NCBI GenBank assembly: GCA_009782605.1
Contig: WRIR01000014.1
Span: 1 to 58,350, forward strand
Reading direction: 5' to 3'
Source: Eggerthellaceae bacterium
GTDB taxonomy: Bacteria > Actinomycetota > Coriobacteriia > Coriobacteriales > Eggerthellaceae
Length of the DNA: 58,350 bases
Made by a program: the position numbers and the translations under genes. Positions 1 through 7,528 of this stretch are shown here, piece after piece (within the stretch, counting starts at the first letter, position 1; every line of letters begins with the position of its first letter). Under the pieces are notes generated by a model, which made no database searches, was not told where the DNA came from, and worked only from the letters and a program-made list of their open reading frames with translations.

Positions 1-22
1 CTCCCACACACATAAAAATCGC

Positions 23-100
23 TTTTTTTTTTTTAGTCGACCCCCCCCGATATGCCGGAGAGGGGGGGGGGGGGGGGGGCCCCGGGGGGGGGGGGGGGGG
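23..100. repeat. Homopolymer tracts at window edge
   Basis: The first 100 bases hold a run of 12 T (23-34), 8 C (41-48), 18 G (62-79), 4 C (80-83) and 17 G (84-100). No credible gene covers them. They could be a contig-end artefact or a genuine slippage-prone, quadruplex-forming tract; sequence alone cannot decide. I see no supported gene between base 1 and about 420. Confidence 0.8.
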
Positions 101-421
101 TCTGCTGGCGCGCCCTATGTGCCAGCAGGAATACCCGTGGTATGCACGGCACGCCCGCGCCGCAGGAGGCCGGTGGACACAATGACCCCAACCCCCGCTG
201 CCCTGGGGTTTGTGGAGCCCTTGGGGTGAGGCAGGATATTGGTGCAAAGGTTCACGTTTTTGATACTTGTTTTGAGTGGGAAGTACGCGTTTTTGACACA
301 TAGAATGGGTTGAGCCGAAGAACAAGTGGCCCTTCGCAAAATCAAAGAAGTTCCGCCGACTGAAAAGCCGGCGGAACCGTATTTATTTCCCCGTCGCCCT
401 TGTTGTGTGGAATGGCGGCCC

Positions 422-776
422 CTACCGAATGTCGACTATGAAGCCTTTTGGCTTAGCTCCCGGTTCCTCGTTTTCGACGAGATAGAAAAGCGTGGGGTCA
501 TCGAGACTCGATGTCGTCAGGGAATGCGCGATGCCTCCCCTGATGGGCTCTGTTCACGTCGCTTGCACAGGTAAGCGTCACGCGGAGCAGCCACGCCTTC
601 ATATGCTCATCGCAGCCAAAGGCTTGCTTTCTTTGGCAAAGCTTCAAAAAGACCATTTGGGTGATATCCTCAGCATCGGCAAGGCTGTTGCTTTTACAGA
701 ACGCAAGCCGCAACACGGTGTCTCCCCAAAGGGCCACTGCACGCTCAAGGTCGATAGGCGCTTCTTTTGGGGACAT
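422..776 (-). pseudogene. ECF sigma factor, frameshifted and truncated
   Basis: An ATG at 776 with a strong GGAGGAGG ribosome site on the minus strand opens a 92-residue frame. It looks like sigma-70 region 2 of an extracytoplasmic-function sigma factor (LAFCKSNSLADAEDITQMV, then KAWLLRVT). The frame stops at PDDIESR. The next frame resumes with DDPTLFYLVENEE, which fits the usual region 2 to region 4 linker, then stops at 422-424. Region 4 is missing. I infer a frameshifted, 3'-truncated remnant unable to bind the -35 element. A functional region-2-only protein is possible but unlikely. Confidence 0.6.
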
Positions 777-1016
777 ACGCCGCCCCTCCTCCTAGGCTTG
801 TTGCTGTTTTGCTTGACGCATAGTGTATCGAATTGTCCCCATCCATGGAGAACTCCCCCTCTTCCTCATCGTTTTTTGCTTTCACTTACCAATACGAAGA
901 AAAAGGACTATCGGTTGCACTTGTGGACAAGAATCCTCAATTAAAAAACCGTGGGTGCGGGCTTCGAGAACTTTTTGTGTTACAATAATTATAAGACAAA
1001 AAGACAGGAAAAAGCC

Positions 1017-1283
1017 TTGGATAGCGTCATAGTCGACAAACGAGTGCATGACCGACACCCAGAAATCGAAGATTTTGATGTTCTTTCAGCTTGGAAAAAC
1101 GCTATCAGTATTGTCAAACGCGAAACAAGCGAGAAAGACTTCCTCGTAGTAGTTGGCGTGGATACGAAAAGCCGACTGTTGGAATTGGTAGCGGCAGAAG
1201 AAACAAGCGGTGCTTTGCGCATTTTTCATGCAATGACGCCGCCAAGCGAGAAAACCCTCAGAGAAGTCGGCATGCTACGATAG
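1017..1283 (+). CDS. Probable toxin of type II toxin-antitoxin pair (BrnT/DUF4258-like)
   Basis: This encodes about 88 residues. The core HDRHPEIEDFDVLSAWKNAI, then LVVVGVDTKSRLLELVA and IFHAMTPPSEKTLREVG, resembles small RNase-like toxins of the BrnT/DUF4258 group, recognised from family features without a search. The start is uncertain: TTG at 1017 has an AGGA site seven bases upstream, GTG at 1044 also fits, and an in-frame ATG at 951 lacks a ribosome site. The next gene, 18 bases downstream, encodes a ribbon-helix-helix protein, the expected antitoxin. The toxin-first order is common for this group. Confidence 0.6.
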   Translation: MDSVIVDKRVHDRHPEIEDFDVLSAWKNAISIVKRETSEKDFLVVVGVDTKSRLLELVAAEETSGALRIFHAMTPPSEKTLREVGMLR

Positions 1284-1301
1284 CAGATACGGAGACCGCG
1301 C

Positions 1302-1565
1302 ATGGATATGGAAAAAAAGGACGGCAAGCCCGTTACCGACAAAACACTAGACGAATGGGCATCGGCTTTTGAAAACGGCGAATGGCCAGCGGGGAAAACA
1401 GTTATTCTAGGCCGTCCTCGATTGGCGACAGAAGAGGTGCAGTCTGTGACCGTCAGGCTACCCAGGTCAAAAGTGCTCGCACTGGAGAGAAAGGCATCGG
1501 AAAGAGGCCTCGATCGCTCGAAGGCCTTACGGGAGGCAATAGACGAGTACCTGGCGCACGCCTGA
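1302..1565 (+). CDS. Ribbon-helix-helix (CopG-type) antitoxin
   Basis: This 87-residue protein has a C-terminal ribbon-helix-helix: a strand VQSVTVRLP followed by two helices ending in SKALREAIDEYLAHA, typical of CopG/Arc-type DNA binding. The N-terminal 45 residues (DEWASAFENGEWPAGKTVILGRP) would be the toxin-neutralising arm. It lies 18 bases after the toxin-like gene, suggesting one operon. By family knowledge the antitoxin binds the operon promoter and autoregulates it. Pairing is inferred from adjacency and size. Confidence 0.65.
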   Translation: MDMEKKDGKPVTDKTLDEWASAFENGEWPAGKTVILGRPRLATEEVQSVTVRLPRSKVLALERKASERGLDRSKALREAIDEYLAHA

Positions 1566-1580
1566 TCTTGGAGTGATTAA

Positions 1581-2366
<786 letters not shown>

Positions 2367-2430
2367 AGGGCTTGGGTGAAAGGATGGGGTGTGTGTTGCC
2401 ATAATGTAACCGATAGGTTACACTTGAGTC

Positions 2431-2724
2431 ATGCATATCAGGCAGACCGAAACATTTGAGAAATGGATGGACGGGCTTCGAGACCGCCAGGCTCGGCTGC
2501 GCATCGCTGCCCGTATCTTGCGCTTGGCGGAAGGAAACCCCGGCGACCACAGGCCTTTGCCCGGTGGTATTGCAGAGATCAGGATCGATTACGGCCCCGG
2601 CTACCGCATTTATTATCTACAAAACGGCCCGGAGATCATCTTGCTTCTTGTCGGCGGCGACAAGAAAACTCAAAGCAGGGATATCGAGACCGCCCAAAGG
2701 CTTGCGAATGAACAGAAGGGATGA
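2431..2724 (+). CDS. RelE/HigB-type toxin
   Basis: This 97-residue protein matches the HigB-like addiction module killer group of the RelE/ParE superfamily: FEKWMDGLRDRQARLRIAARI at the start, then GDHRPLPGGIAEIRIDYGPGYRIYY and a C-terminal LLLVGGDKKTQSRDI. Members cleave mRNA on the ribosome. The next gene encodes a helix-turn-helix antitoxin and begins before this one ends, so the two are translationally coupled. Toxin-first order is characteristic of HigBA. Function is assigned from the family pattern. Confidence 0.88.
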   Translation: MHIRQTETFEKWMDGLRDRQARLRIAARILRLAEGNPGDHRPLPGGIAEIRIDYGPGYRIYYLQNGPEIILLLVGGDKKTQSRDIETAQRLANEQKG

Positions 2725-3025
2725 GGACGTGGACGAGAGAATAAGCGACTTCGACATCACGAAGTATTTAGAAAGCGAAGATGACATCACCTACTACCTT
2801 GAGGCTGTCATGGACGAGGACCCCGCATTGCTTCCGGCTGCGCTGAGGGAAATCGCCCGGATAAATGGCGGGATGACCGAGCTTTCCCGCAGGACGGGCT
2901 TGTCGCGTGAGGCCCTCTACCGCTCCTTGACCGAAGGAAGCGACCCGCGATACAGCACCGTTTGTAGAGTTGTGGCTGCTTATGGCTCGCAGCTCACCTC
3001 AAAGAAGAAGGCCGTCACCCTATGA
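2708..3025 (+). CDS. HigA-type helix-turn-helix antitoxin
   Basis: The ATG at 2708 lies 17 bases inside the toxin gene and gives 105 residues. The central helix-turn-helix (ELSRRTGLSREALYRSL followed by PRYSTVCRVVAAYG) is typical of the HigA/DUF1013-like antitoxins paired with this HigB subgroup. The acidic N-terminus (DVDERISDFDITKYLESEDD) probably contacts the toxin. By family knowledge it represses the shared promoter. A longer reading in the same frame overlaps the toxin gene extensively and is not credible. Confidence 0.85.
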   Translation: MNRRDEDVDERISDFDITKYLESEDDITYYLEAVMDEDPALLPAALREIARINGGMTELSRRTGLSREALYRSLTEGSDPRYSTVCRVVAAYGSQLTSKKKAVTL

Positions 3026-3087
3026 GAAGCGCGCTGCTTGCCGAGCTGTGCTCCCGCGCATGAAAAACCCAATGACTTGAGATAGGC

Positions 3088-3105
3088 AGCCTATCCGGTT
3101 AGGCT
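3088..3105 (+). terminator. Possible hairpin terminator after the toxin-antitoxin pair
   Basis: AGCCTA and TAGGCT form a 6-bp stem around TCCGGT, 60 bases after the antitoxin stop, followed by a weak pyrimidine tract. It is short and may not terminate on its own. Confidence 0.3.
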
Positions 3106-3167
3106 CTCTTCGGTTTCTGGGTGGTGTTGGGAAATGTCGCTGCCGTCGGTCACTGGAAAACCGGTGC

Positions 3168-3196
3168 TTGACAGGGGCGGGGGAAGGGCTTATCAT
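3168..3196 (+). promoter_or_regulatory. Sigma-70-type promoter of the metal-resistance operon
   Basis: A consensus TTGACA (3168-3173) and TATCAT (3191-3196) are separated by exactly 17 bases. The predicted transcription start, about seven bases after the -10, coincides with the ATG at 3203, so the message would be leaderless. Box sequences and spacing are seen directly; the start site is inferred. Confidence 0.8.
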
Positions 3197-3221
3197 GAAT
3201 ATATGAACATATATTCATATA
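3195..3221. promoter_or_regulatory. SmtB/ArsR-type operator
   Basis: Overlapping palindromes cover the -10 box and the start codon: an 11-2-11 repeat (ATGAATATATG, AA, CATATATTCAT, 3195-3218), and TATATGAA paired with TTCATATA (3200-3221). This matches the known 12-2-12 operator of metal-sensing ArsR/SmtB repressors. Bound repressor would block both polymerase entry and the first codons. Confidence 0.8.
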
Positions 3222-3505
3222 AAGCCATCCTTTCTGCGACCGAGATATTCTCGGCCCTTGCCGACTCGACCCGGTTCCGCATCCTCTTGGCGCTCCTGGA
3301 AGGCGAGCTGTGCGTGAGCGACCTCGTCTGCGCGACAAGCGTGTCGCAGTCCGCCGTCAGCCACCAGCTTCGCTTCCTGCGCGACAGGCGCCTGGTGAAG
3401 GTGCGGCGCGACGGGCAGCGCATGCTGTACTCGCTCGCGGACGACCATGTGAGAAGCCTCATCGAGCTTGCGCTCGACCACGTGGCCGAAGAGGGGGAGC
3501 TGTGA
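3203..3505 (+). CDS. ArsR/SmtB-family metal-responsive repressor
   Basis: This 100-residue winged helix protein has LADSTRFRILLALLEGELCVSDLV, then the recognition helix SVSQSAVSHQLRFLRDRRLVK and the wing RRDGQRMLYSLAD. The C-terminal helix DDHVRSLIELALDHVAE carries Asp and His in the arrangement used for the alpha-5 zinc/cadmium site of SmtB/CzrA. CELCVSDLV-type Cys pairs of CadC are not clearly complete. It would repress the ATPase operon and release DNA on metal binding. The start at 3203 is chosen because it coincides with the predicted transcript start; a longer reading from 3134 would begin upstream of the promoter. It overlaps the ATPase by 4 bases. Confidence 0.9.
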   Translation: MNIYSYKAILSATEIFSALADSTRFRILLALLEGELCVSDLVCATSVSQSAVSHQLRFLRDRRLVKVRRDGQRMLYSLADDHVRSLIELALDHVAEEGEL

Positions 3506-5910
3506 GCCCCGCGGCAGCGGCATCCGGCTCCAAGCAGCCGGCTTGCGAAGGCGGCAGCGGCCCGGCGCCCTGCGGCGGGCAAGCAGGCCCGGTAAAGGCC
3601 GCCGAGGTCGCCGAGGCCGCCGAAAACGACAGCGGCTGCAGCTGCGGCGGCAGGGAGGGAGCGACCCTGTCCGAGGCCTGCGAAGCCGAGGCTGGCTGCG
3701 GCTGCGGGGAGGATGCAAGCCCACCTGAACTTTGCGGCTGCGGCTGCGGTGAGGCCCAGGCCCCGCCCGGGCCCTGCGAGGCCGCCGAAAGCGGAAGCTC
3801 CTGCGGCTGCGGGGATGACTGCGCTTCGAAAGGGGAGGCGAAGCCGCACAAGAAGGCGGCGCTTGTTGTCGCGGGGGCCTTCACCGCGGCCAGCCTGGTT
3901 GCCGAATACGTTCTGGGCAGCGAGGCCCTCATGATGGCATGTGCCGCCATCGCCATTGCGGCAGGGCTCACGATCGTGCTGCCCAAGACGGCCCGCTCCC
4001 TGAAAGCGCGCTCCCTCGACATCAACGTGCTGATGGTCGTCGCGGTCGCCGGCGCGGTATACGTGCGCGCCTTCGAGGAGGCCGCCGCCGTGCTGTTCTT
4101 GTTCTCGGTCGGCGAATGGCTTGAAGGCCGCGCCCTCAAGAAAAGCAACGACGCCATCAAGGACCTGGCGAAGCTCGCTCCCGACACCGCGCTCGTGGCC
4201 AGGGACGGCGAGGTGCACCGGTTGCCGACCGACCAGGTCGGGATCGGGGAGACCGTCATCGTCAAGCCCGGCATGGCCGCCCCGCTTGACGGTGTCGTCG
4301 TGAAGGGTGCCTCGTCGTTCAACGATGCGGCAGTCACGGGGGAGAGCATCCCCGTCTACAAGGGCGTGGGCGACGCGGTCTTCGCGGGAAGTCTCGCGCT
4401 GGACGGCTCCTGCTCCCTCCAGGCGACCTCGACTATTGCCGATTCGACGCTCGCGAAGATAGCGGCCCTGGTCCAAGATGCCCAGAAGCAAAAATCGGCG
4501 CGGGAACACTTCGTGCAGCGCTTCGCAAAGATCTATACGCCGCTGGTGATCGGGGCTGCCCTGCTTGTCGCGGCGGTTCCCCTGCTCCTGTCCGCAGCGG
4601 GCATTGTCGAAGCGGCCGACGCCGACACCTGGATTTACCGCGCCTGCGAGCTGCTGGTCATCTCGTGCCCCTGCGCCTTCGTCATCTCGACCCCGGTCAC
4701 CTTTGTGTCCGCGCTTGCCCGTGCCGCCCGCCTTGGCGTGCTGGTGAAGGGGGGAGCGTTCTTCGAGGAGGCCGTGCGCGTCGCCGTGGCAGCCTTCGAC
4801 AAGACGGGCACCCTCACCGAAGGAAAGCCGGCTGTCACGAAGGCCCTCGCGCACGGTGCCGGCGGCTTGTCCCTGCGGCAGGTAGTCGAGGTTGCCGAGG
4901 TGCTTGAGTCGCATTCCGCTCATCCGCTCGGCGTCGCGGTCGTGGGCTACGCGCAGCAACAGGGCATCGGGGTGGCCGCGCCTGCCGACGACCTTGTCGA
5001 GACGGCGGGAAGGGGCATCGCCGGCCGTGTCGGCGGCGTGCTCTACGCGATAGGCTCTCCCGGATTCATCGCCGGGGCCCTTCGCACCGAGCCCCCGGCC
5101 CCGGCCGCAGGCGGGGAGGCGCCGGGGTCGGCCTGCAGGGAAGAGGCGGCCTGCGGGGCCAAGACGGCTCTCGGAGCCGAGGCGGCCCGAGGCGGGGAGG
5201 AAGGCGCCGGGGAAGGCCTCGGCGACGAAGATCCGGCCGCCGCCTTCGGCGACATCCCCGAAGACGAGGTCGGCAGCACCCTGCTTGTTGCACGAATAGA
5301 TCCGTCGCCGCAGGTAGTCGGCGCATTCGTCGTCTCCGACGTGGTCAGGGGCGAGGCCGCCGCAGTCATGGCGGCCCTGCCAAGGGTGCGTGCAGGCATC
5401 AAGACGGTCATGCTGACCGGCGACAACGCGGCCGTCGCCGCGGCCGTCGCCCGCCAGGTCGGCATCGGCGAGGTACATGCGGCCCTGCTGCCCCAGGACA
5501 AGGCCGAAAGGATAGGGCAGCTGCAGGCGCAGGCCGGCCCCGTCGCCTTCGTGGGGGACGGCATCAACGACGCCCCCTCCCTGGCCGCCGCGGACGTCGG
5601 CATTGCGATGGGGGGCGCGGGGACGGCCACCGCGCTGTCGAGCGCCGACGTGGTGCTCATGGCCGACGACCTGAGCGCACTGCCGAAGTTCTTCGCCCTG
5701 TCCGAGAAGACGGTCCGGGTGCTGAGGCAAAACGTTGCGCTGGCCATCGGCCTCAAGGCGCTCGTCGCCCTTCTCGTCGTCGCCGGCCTTGCCTCGATGT
5801 GGATGGCGGTGCTTGCCGACACCGGGGTGTCGCTGCTCGTTATCGCAAACGGCATGCGGCTGCTGAAAGTAAGGGTGGACACAGTACCGTCCCCCGTCCA
5901 CCCTGCATAG
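3502..5910 (+). CDS. Zn/Cd/Pb-exporting P1B-type ATPase with Cys-rich N-terminus
   Basis: GTG at 3502 overlaps the repressor stop and gives 802 residues. Catalytic elements are all present: VTGES in the actuator domain, the C389-P390-C391 metal site in a membrane helix, the phosphorylated Asp433 in DKTGTLTEG, the SHSAHPLG nucleotide-site HP motif, and GDGINDAP near residue 685. It should export divalent soft metals using ATP. The first 110 residues lack a normal HMA ferredoxin-like domain. Instead they contain repeated CGCG/CSCGG clusters in a Gly-Pro-Ala-Glu rich stretch, likely a flexible metal-binding tail. A second Ala-Gly-Glu rich insert lies in the nucleotide domain. The C-terminal codons coincide with a palindromic repeat. 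Confidence 0.93.
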   Translation: MSPAAAASGSKQPACEGGSGPAPCGGQAGPVKAAEVAEAAENDSGCSCGGREGATLSEACEAEAGCGCGEDASPPELCGCGCGEAQAPPGPCEAAESGSSCGCGDDCASKGEAKPHKKAALVVAGAFTAASLVAEYVLGSEALMMACAAIAIAAGLTIVLPKTARSLKARSLDINVLMVVAVAGAVYVRAFEEAAAVLFLFSVGEWLEGRALKKSNDAIKDLAKLAPDTALVARDGEVHRLPTDQVGIGETVIVKPGMAAPLDGVVVKGASSFNDAAVTGESIPVYKGVGDAVFAGSLALDGSCSLQATSTIADSTLAKIAALVQDAQKQKSAREHFVQRFAKIYTPLVIGAALLVAAVPLLLSAAGIVEAADADTWIYRACELLVISCPCAFVISTPVTFVSALARAARLGVLVKGGAFFEEAVRVAVAAFDKTGTLTEGKPAVTKALAHGAGGLSLRQVVEVAEVLESHSAHPLGVAVVGYAQQQGIGVAAPADDLVETAGRGIAGRVGGVLYAIGSPGFIAGALRTEPPAPAAGGEAPGSACREEAACGAKTALGAEAARGGEEGAGEGLGDEDPAAAFGDIPEDEVGSTLLVARIDPSPQVVGAFVVSDVVRGEAAAVMAALPRVRAGIKTVMLTGDNAAVAAAVARQVGIGEVHAALLPQDKAERIGQLQAQAGPVAFVGDGINDAPSLAAADVGIAMGGAGTATALSSADVVLMADDLSALPKFFALSEKTVRVLRQNVALAIGLKALVALLVVAGLASMWMAVLADTGVSLLVIANGMRLLKVRVDTVPSPVHPA
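5872..5904. repeat. Inverted repeat forming the ATPase C-terminus
   Basis: AGGGTGGAC (5872-5880) and GTCCACCCT (5896-5904) form a 9-bp stem with a 15-base loop containing a CCGTCCCC core. It encodes the final residues VDTVPSPVHPA of the ATPase. The TVPSP peptide resembles linkers at the other palindromes near 52.7 and 53.3 kb. It may be a repeat insertion that reshaped the gene end, or part of a terminator. Confidence 0.6.
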
Positions 5911-6002
5911 GGATATCATGGGAATAGGGCCCCGGCCTTCATTTCACACAAGTTTCTTGTTAAGATAGGCTTACGGAAAATCTGAGGGAGAGGAGCCCGC
6001 CT

Positions 6003-6302
6003 ATGGGAACGAAATCCACCGAAGCGCTTGACGTGTCCTTCGATGAGCTGCCACACTACTTGCACGCTCGTCATTCCGTTTATATGGACGTGGACGACTC
6101 GTCGTTCTACATCACCGACGCCAACGACCGCTACTGGCGTGCGCAGGACACCCTGATGTTCAACGAGAAGGGCCACTACACGGACGCAAGCGAACTGGTC
6201 CCGACGCTGAGCGAGTTTCTGGGCCTTCCTTTTGTGGACGGGGAGCGTATCGAAGAAGTGTTCGACCGCGCGACCTTCTATGCCTCGGAAAAGTCGGAAT
6301 AG
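6003..6302 (+). CDS. Hypothetical protein, 99 aa
   Basis: An ATG preceded by GGGAGAGGAG opens a 99-residue acidic protein. I do not recognise a family. It has no membrane segment, signal or cysteine motif. The sequence is rich in Asp, Tyr and Phe (HARHSVYMDVDDSSFYITDANDRYW) and ends in a helical ERIEEVFDRATFYASEKSE. The strong ribosome site, GC-rich third positions and the well-formed terminator 23 bases downstream support a real, probably monocistronic gene. The product is likely cytoplasmic. Confidence 0.75.
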   Translation: MGTKSTEALDVSFDELPHYLHARHSVYMDVDDSSFYITDANDRYWRAQDTLMFNEKGHYTDASELVPTLSEFLGLPFVDGERIEEVFDRATFYASEKSE

Positions 6303-6324
6303 GGGCTTTCACGATGAGATGATG

Positions 6325-6357
6325 GCGGCCGTGTCGTTTCCGATGCGGCCGCTTTTT
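6325..6357 (+). terminator. Rho-independent terminator
   Basis: GCGGCCG (6325-6331) pairs with CGGCCGC (6346-6352), with an inner TCG/CGA pair, followed by TTTTT (6353-6357). It lies just after the 99-residue gene and before the convergent GGDEF gene. Confidence 0.85.
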
Positions 6358-6457
6358 GTGTGCCGAGCATCCGTGCTCGCTTGTCGCTTCCGGCTGGTAT
6401 GCCCGCTCGGCACGCCCGGCCTCCGACCCCTGCCCTATGAGCCGGTCGGGAGGTCGG

Positions 6458-7453
6458 TCAGGGTGCGGAGTCCAGCTTGATGGTCCACCCGTCGCGCCCC
6501 CGCTCCTTCGTGTCGTAGAGCGCGGAGTCCGCAAGGACATAGAGGCGCTGGTATGCGACGCGGTTGCCGCCTTCCCTGCGTGGGCCCCCGTCCCTCGCTG
6601 TGCCTTTGCCGCCTTCCCCGCCCGCAGCCGCCCCCCCGCCGCCCCTGCCCACCAGGGCGATGCCGAGGCTGGCTGTTATGGCGAGCCCGTCGCCGACGCG
6701 GGTCGAGCGGACGGCGTTGCAAACCGCCTCGGCACGCTTTTCAACCAGCTCGCGGGAGGCGGGGCACTGGTAGAAGACGGCGAACTCGTCGCCGCCTATG
6801 CGGGCAATGAGGTCGGATGAGCGGAACTTCGCCTGGATAGCCTGGGCGCAGGCGGTCAGCGCCTCGTCGCCGACATGGTGGCCCCAGGTGTCGTTGATGT
6901 CCTTGAAGTCGTCGAGGTCGATCATGATGAAGGCGCCATACCCGGCGAAGAACTCGTTTTCGAGCATCCAGTGCACCCGCTTCTCGAAGGCCTCGCGGTT
7001 CAGCAGGCCGGTCAAGGAATCGCTTTCGGCCTTCCGGTTGGCCTCCCCCAGGCTTCTCAGATGGCGCCTGATGGCGTTCTCCATCGTCTTCAACGAGGCA
7101 GAGAGCTCTTCGAGCTCGTCTTGGGTGCGGATATCGAGCTTCGTGATGGGGTTCGACTCCGAGACGAACTCGTCCGGGTCGACAAGGTAGGTGTTGGCTG
7201 CCTGCGTGATCCTGTTGATGGGGGAGACCACCAAGAAGCGCAGCACCACCTGAAAGACGACAGTCATGAGCAGCGATATCGCCAGCGCCGAGAGGGCAAG
7301 CAGCCACATGAACCGCTGCTGGTCGATGACAAGCGCCTCGGCGTCGTAGATATGGTAGCTGACGAACAGGACGAGTGCGGCGACAATCATGCTCGTTACC
7401 ATGATGGGAACAAGGAACTTGACGCCCAAAGAGGTTCTCATGCCTTTTCTCAC
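6458..7453 (-). CDS. Membrane diguanylate cyclase (HAMP-GGDEF)
   Basis: This 331-residue protein has two N-terminal membrane helices (about residues 12-34 and 48-70) with almost no extracytoplasmic loop. A HAMP-like linker (VSPINRITQAANTYL) and a helical stretch lead into a complete GGDEF domain: DSLTGLLNREAFEKR, MIDLDDFKDINDTWGH, then IGGDEFAVF. An RSSD inhibitory-site motif sits five residues before GGDEF, as in product-inhibited cyclases. It should make cyclic di-GMP from two GTP. A Gly-Ala rich insert (GRGGGGAAAGGEGGKG) interrupts the C-terminal part of the domain. GTG at 7453 or ATG at 7441 could start it. The gene lies downstream of, and in line with, the LtaS-like gene. Confidence 0.92.
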   Translation of the reverse strand: MRKGMRTSLGVKFLVPIMVTSMIVAALVLFVSYHIYDAEALVIDQQRFMWLLALSALAISLLMTVVFQVVLRFLVVSPINRITQAANTYLVDPDEFVSESNPITKLDIRTQDELEELSASLKTMENAIRRHLRSLGEANRKAESDSLTGLLNREAFEKRVHWMLENEFFAGYGAFIMIDLDDFKDINDTWGHHVGDEALTACAQAIQAKFRSSDLIARIGGDEFAVFYQCPASRELVEKRAEAVCNAVRSTRVGDGLAITASLGIALVGRGGGGAAAGGEGGKGTARDGGPRREGGNRVAYQRLYVLADSALYDTKERGRDGWTIKLDSAP

Positions 7454-7528
7454 GATCCTTTGCCCTTACGTTAGCGTATTCGTCACAGTGGCAGCCCGCG
7501 CCCCGCGCCGCCTTTTCCCGGTCGGCGC

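Noticed and set aside
492-944. A 150-codon plus-strand frame opposite the sigma remnant
   Set aside because: The minus strand shows clear sigma region 2 similarity and a good ribosome site; the plus frame has neither.
3193-5919. A 908-codon open frame on the minus strand opposite the metal ATPase
   Set aside because: It is the antisense shadow of a GC-rich gene with complete catalytic motifs. The translation is low-complexity His/Arg/Gly rich and matches no family.
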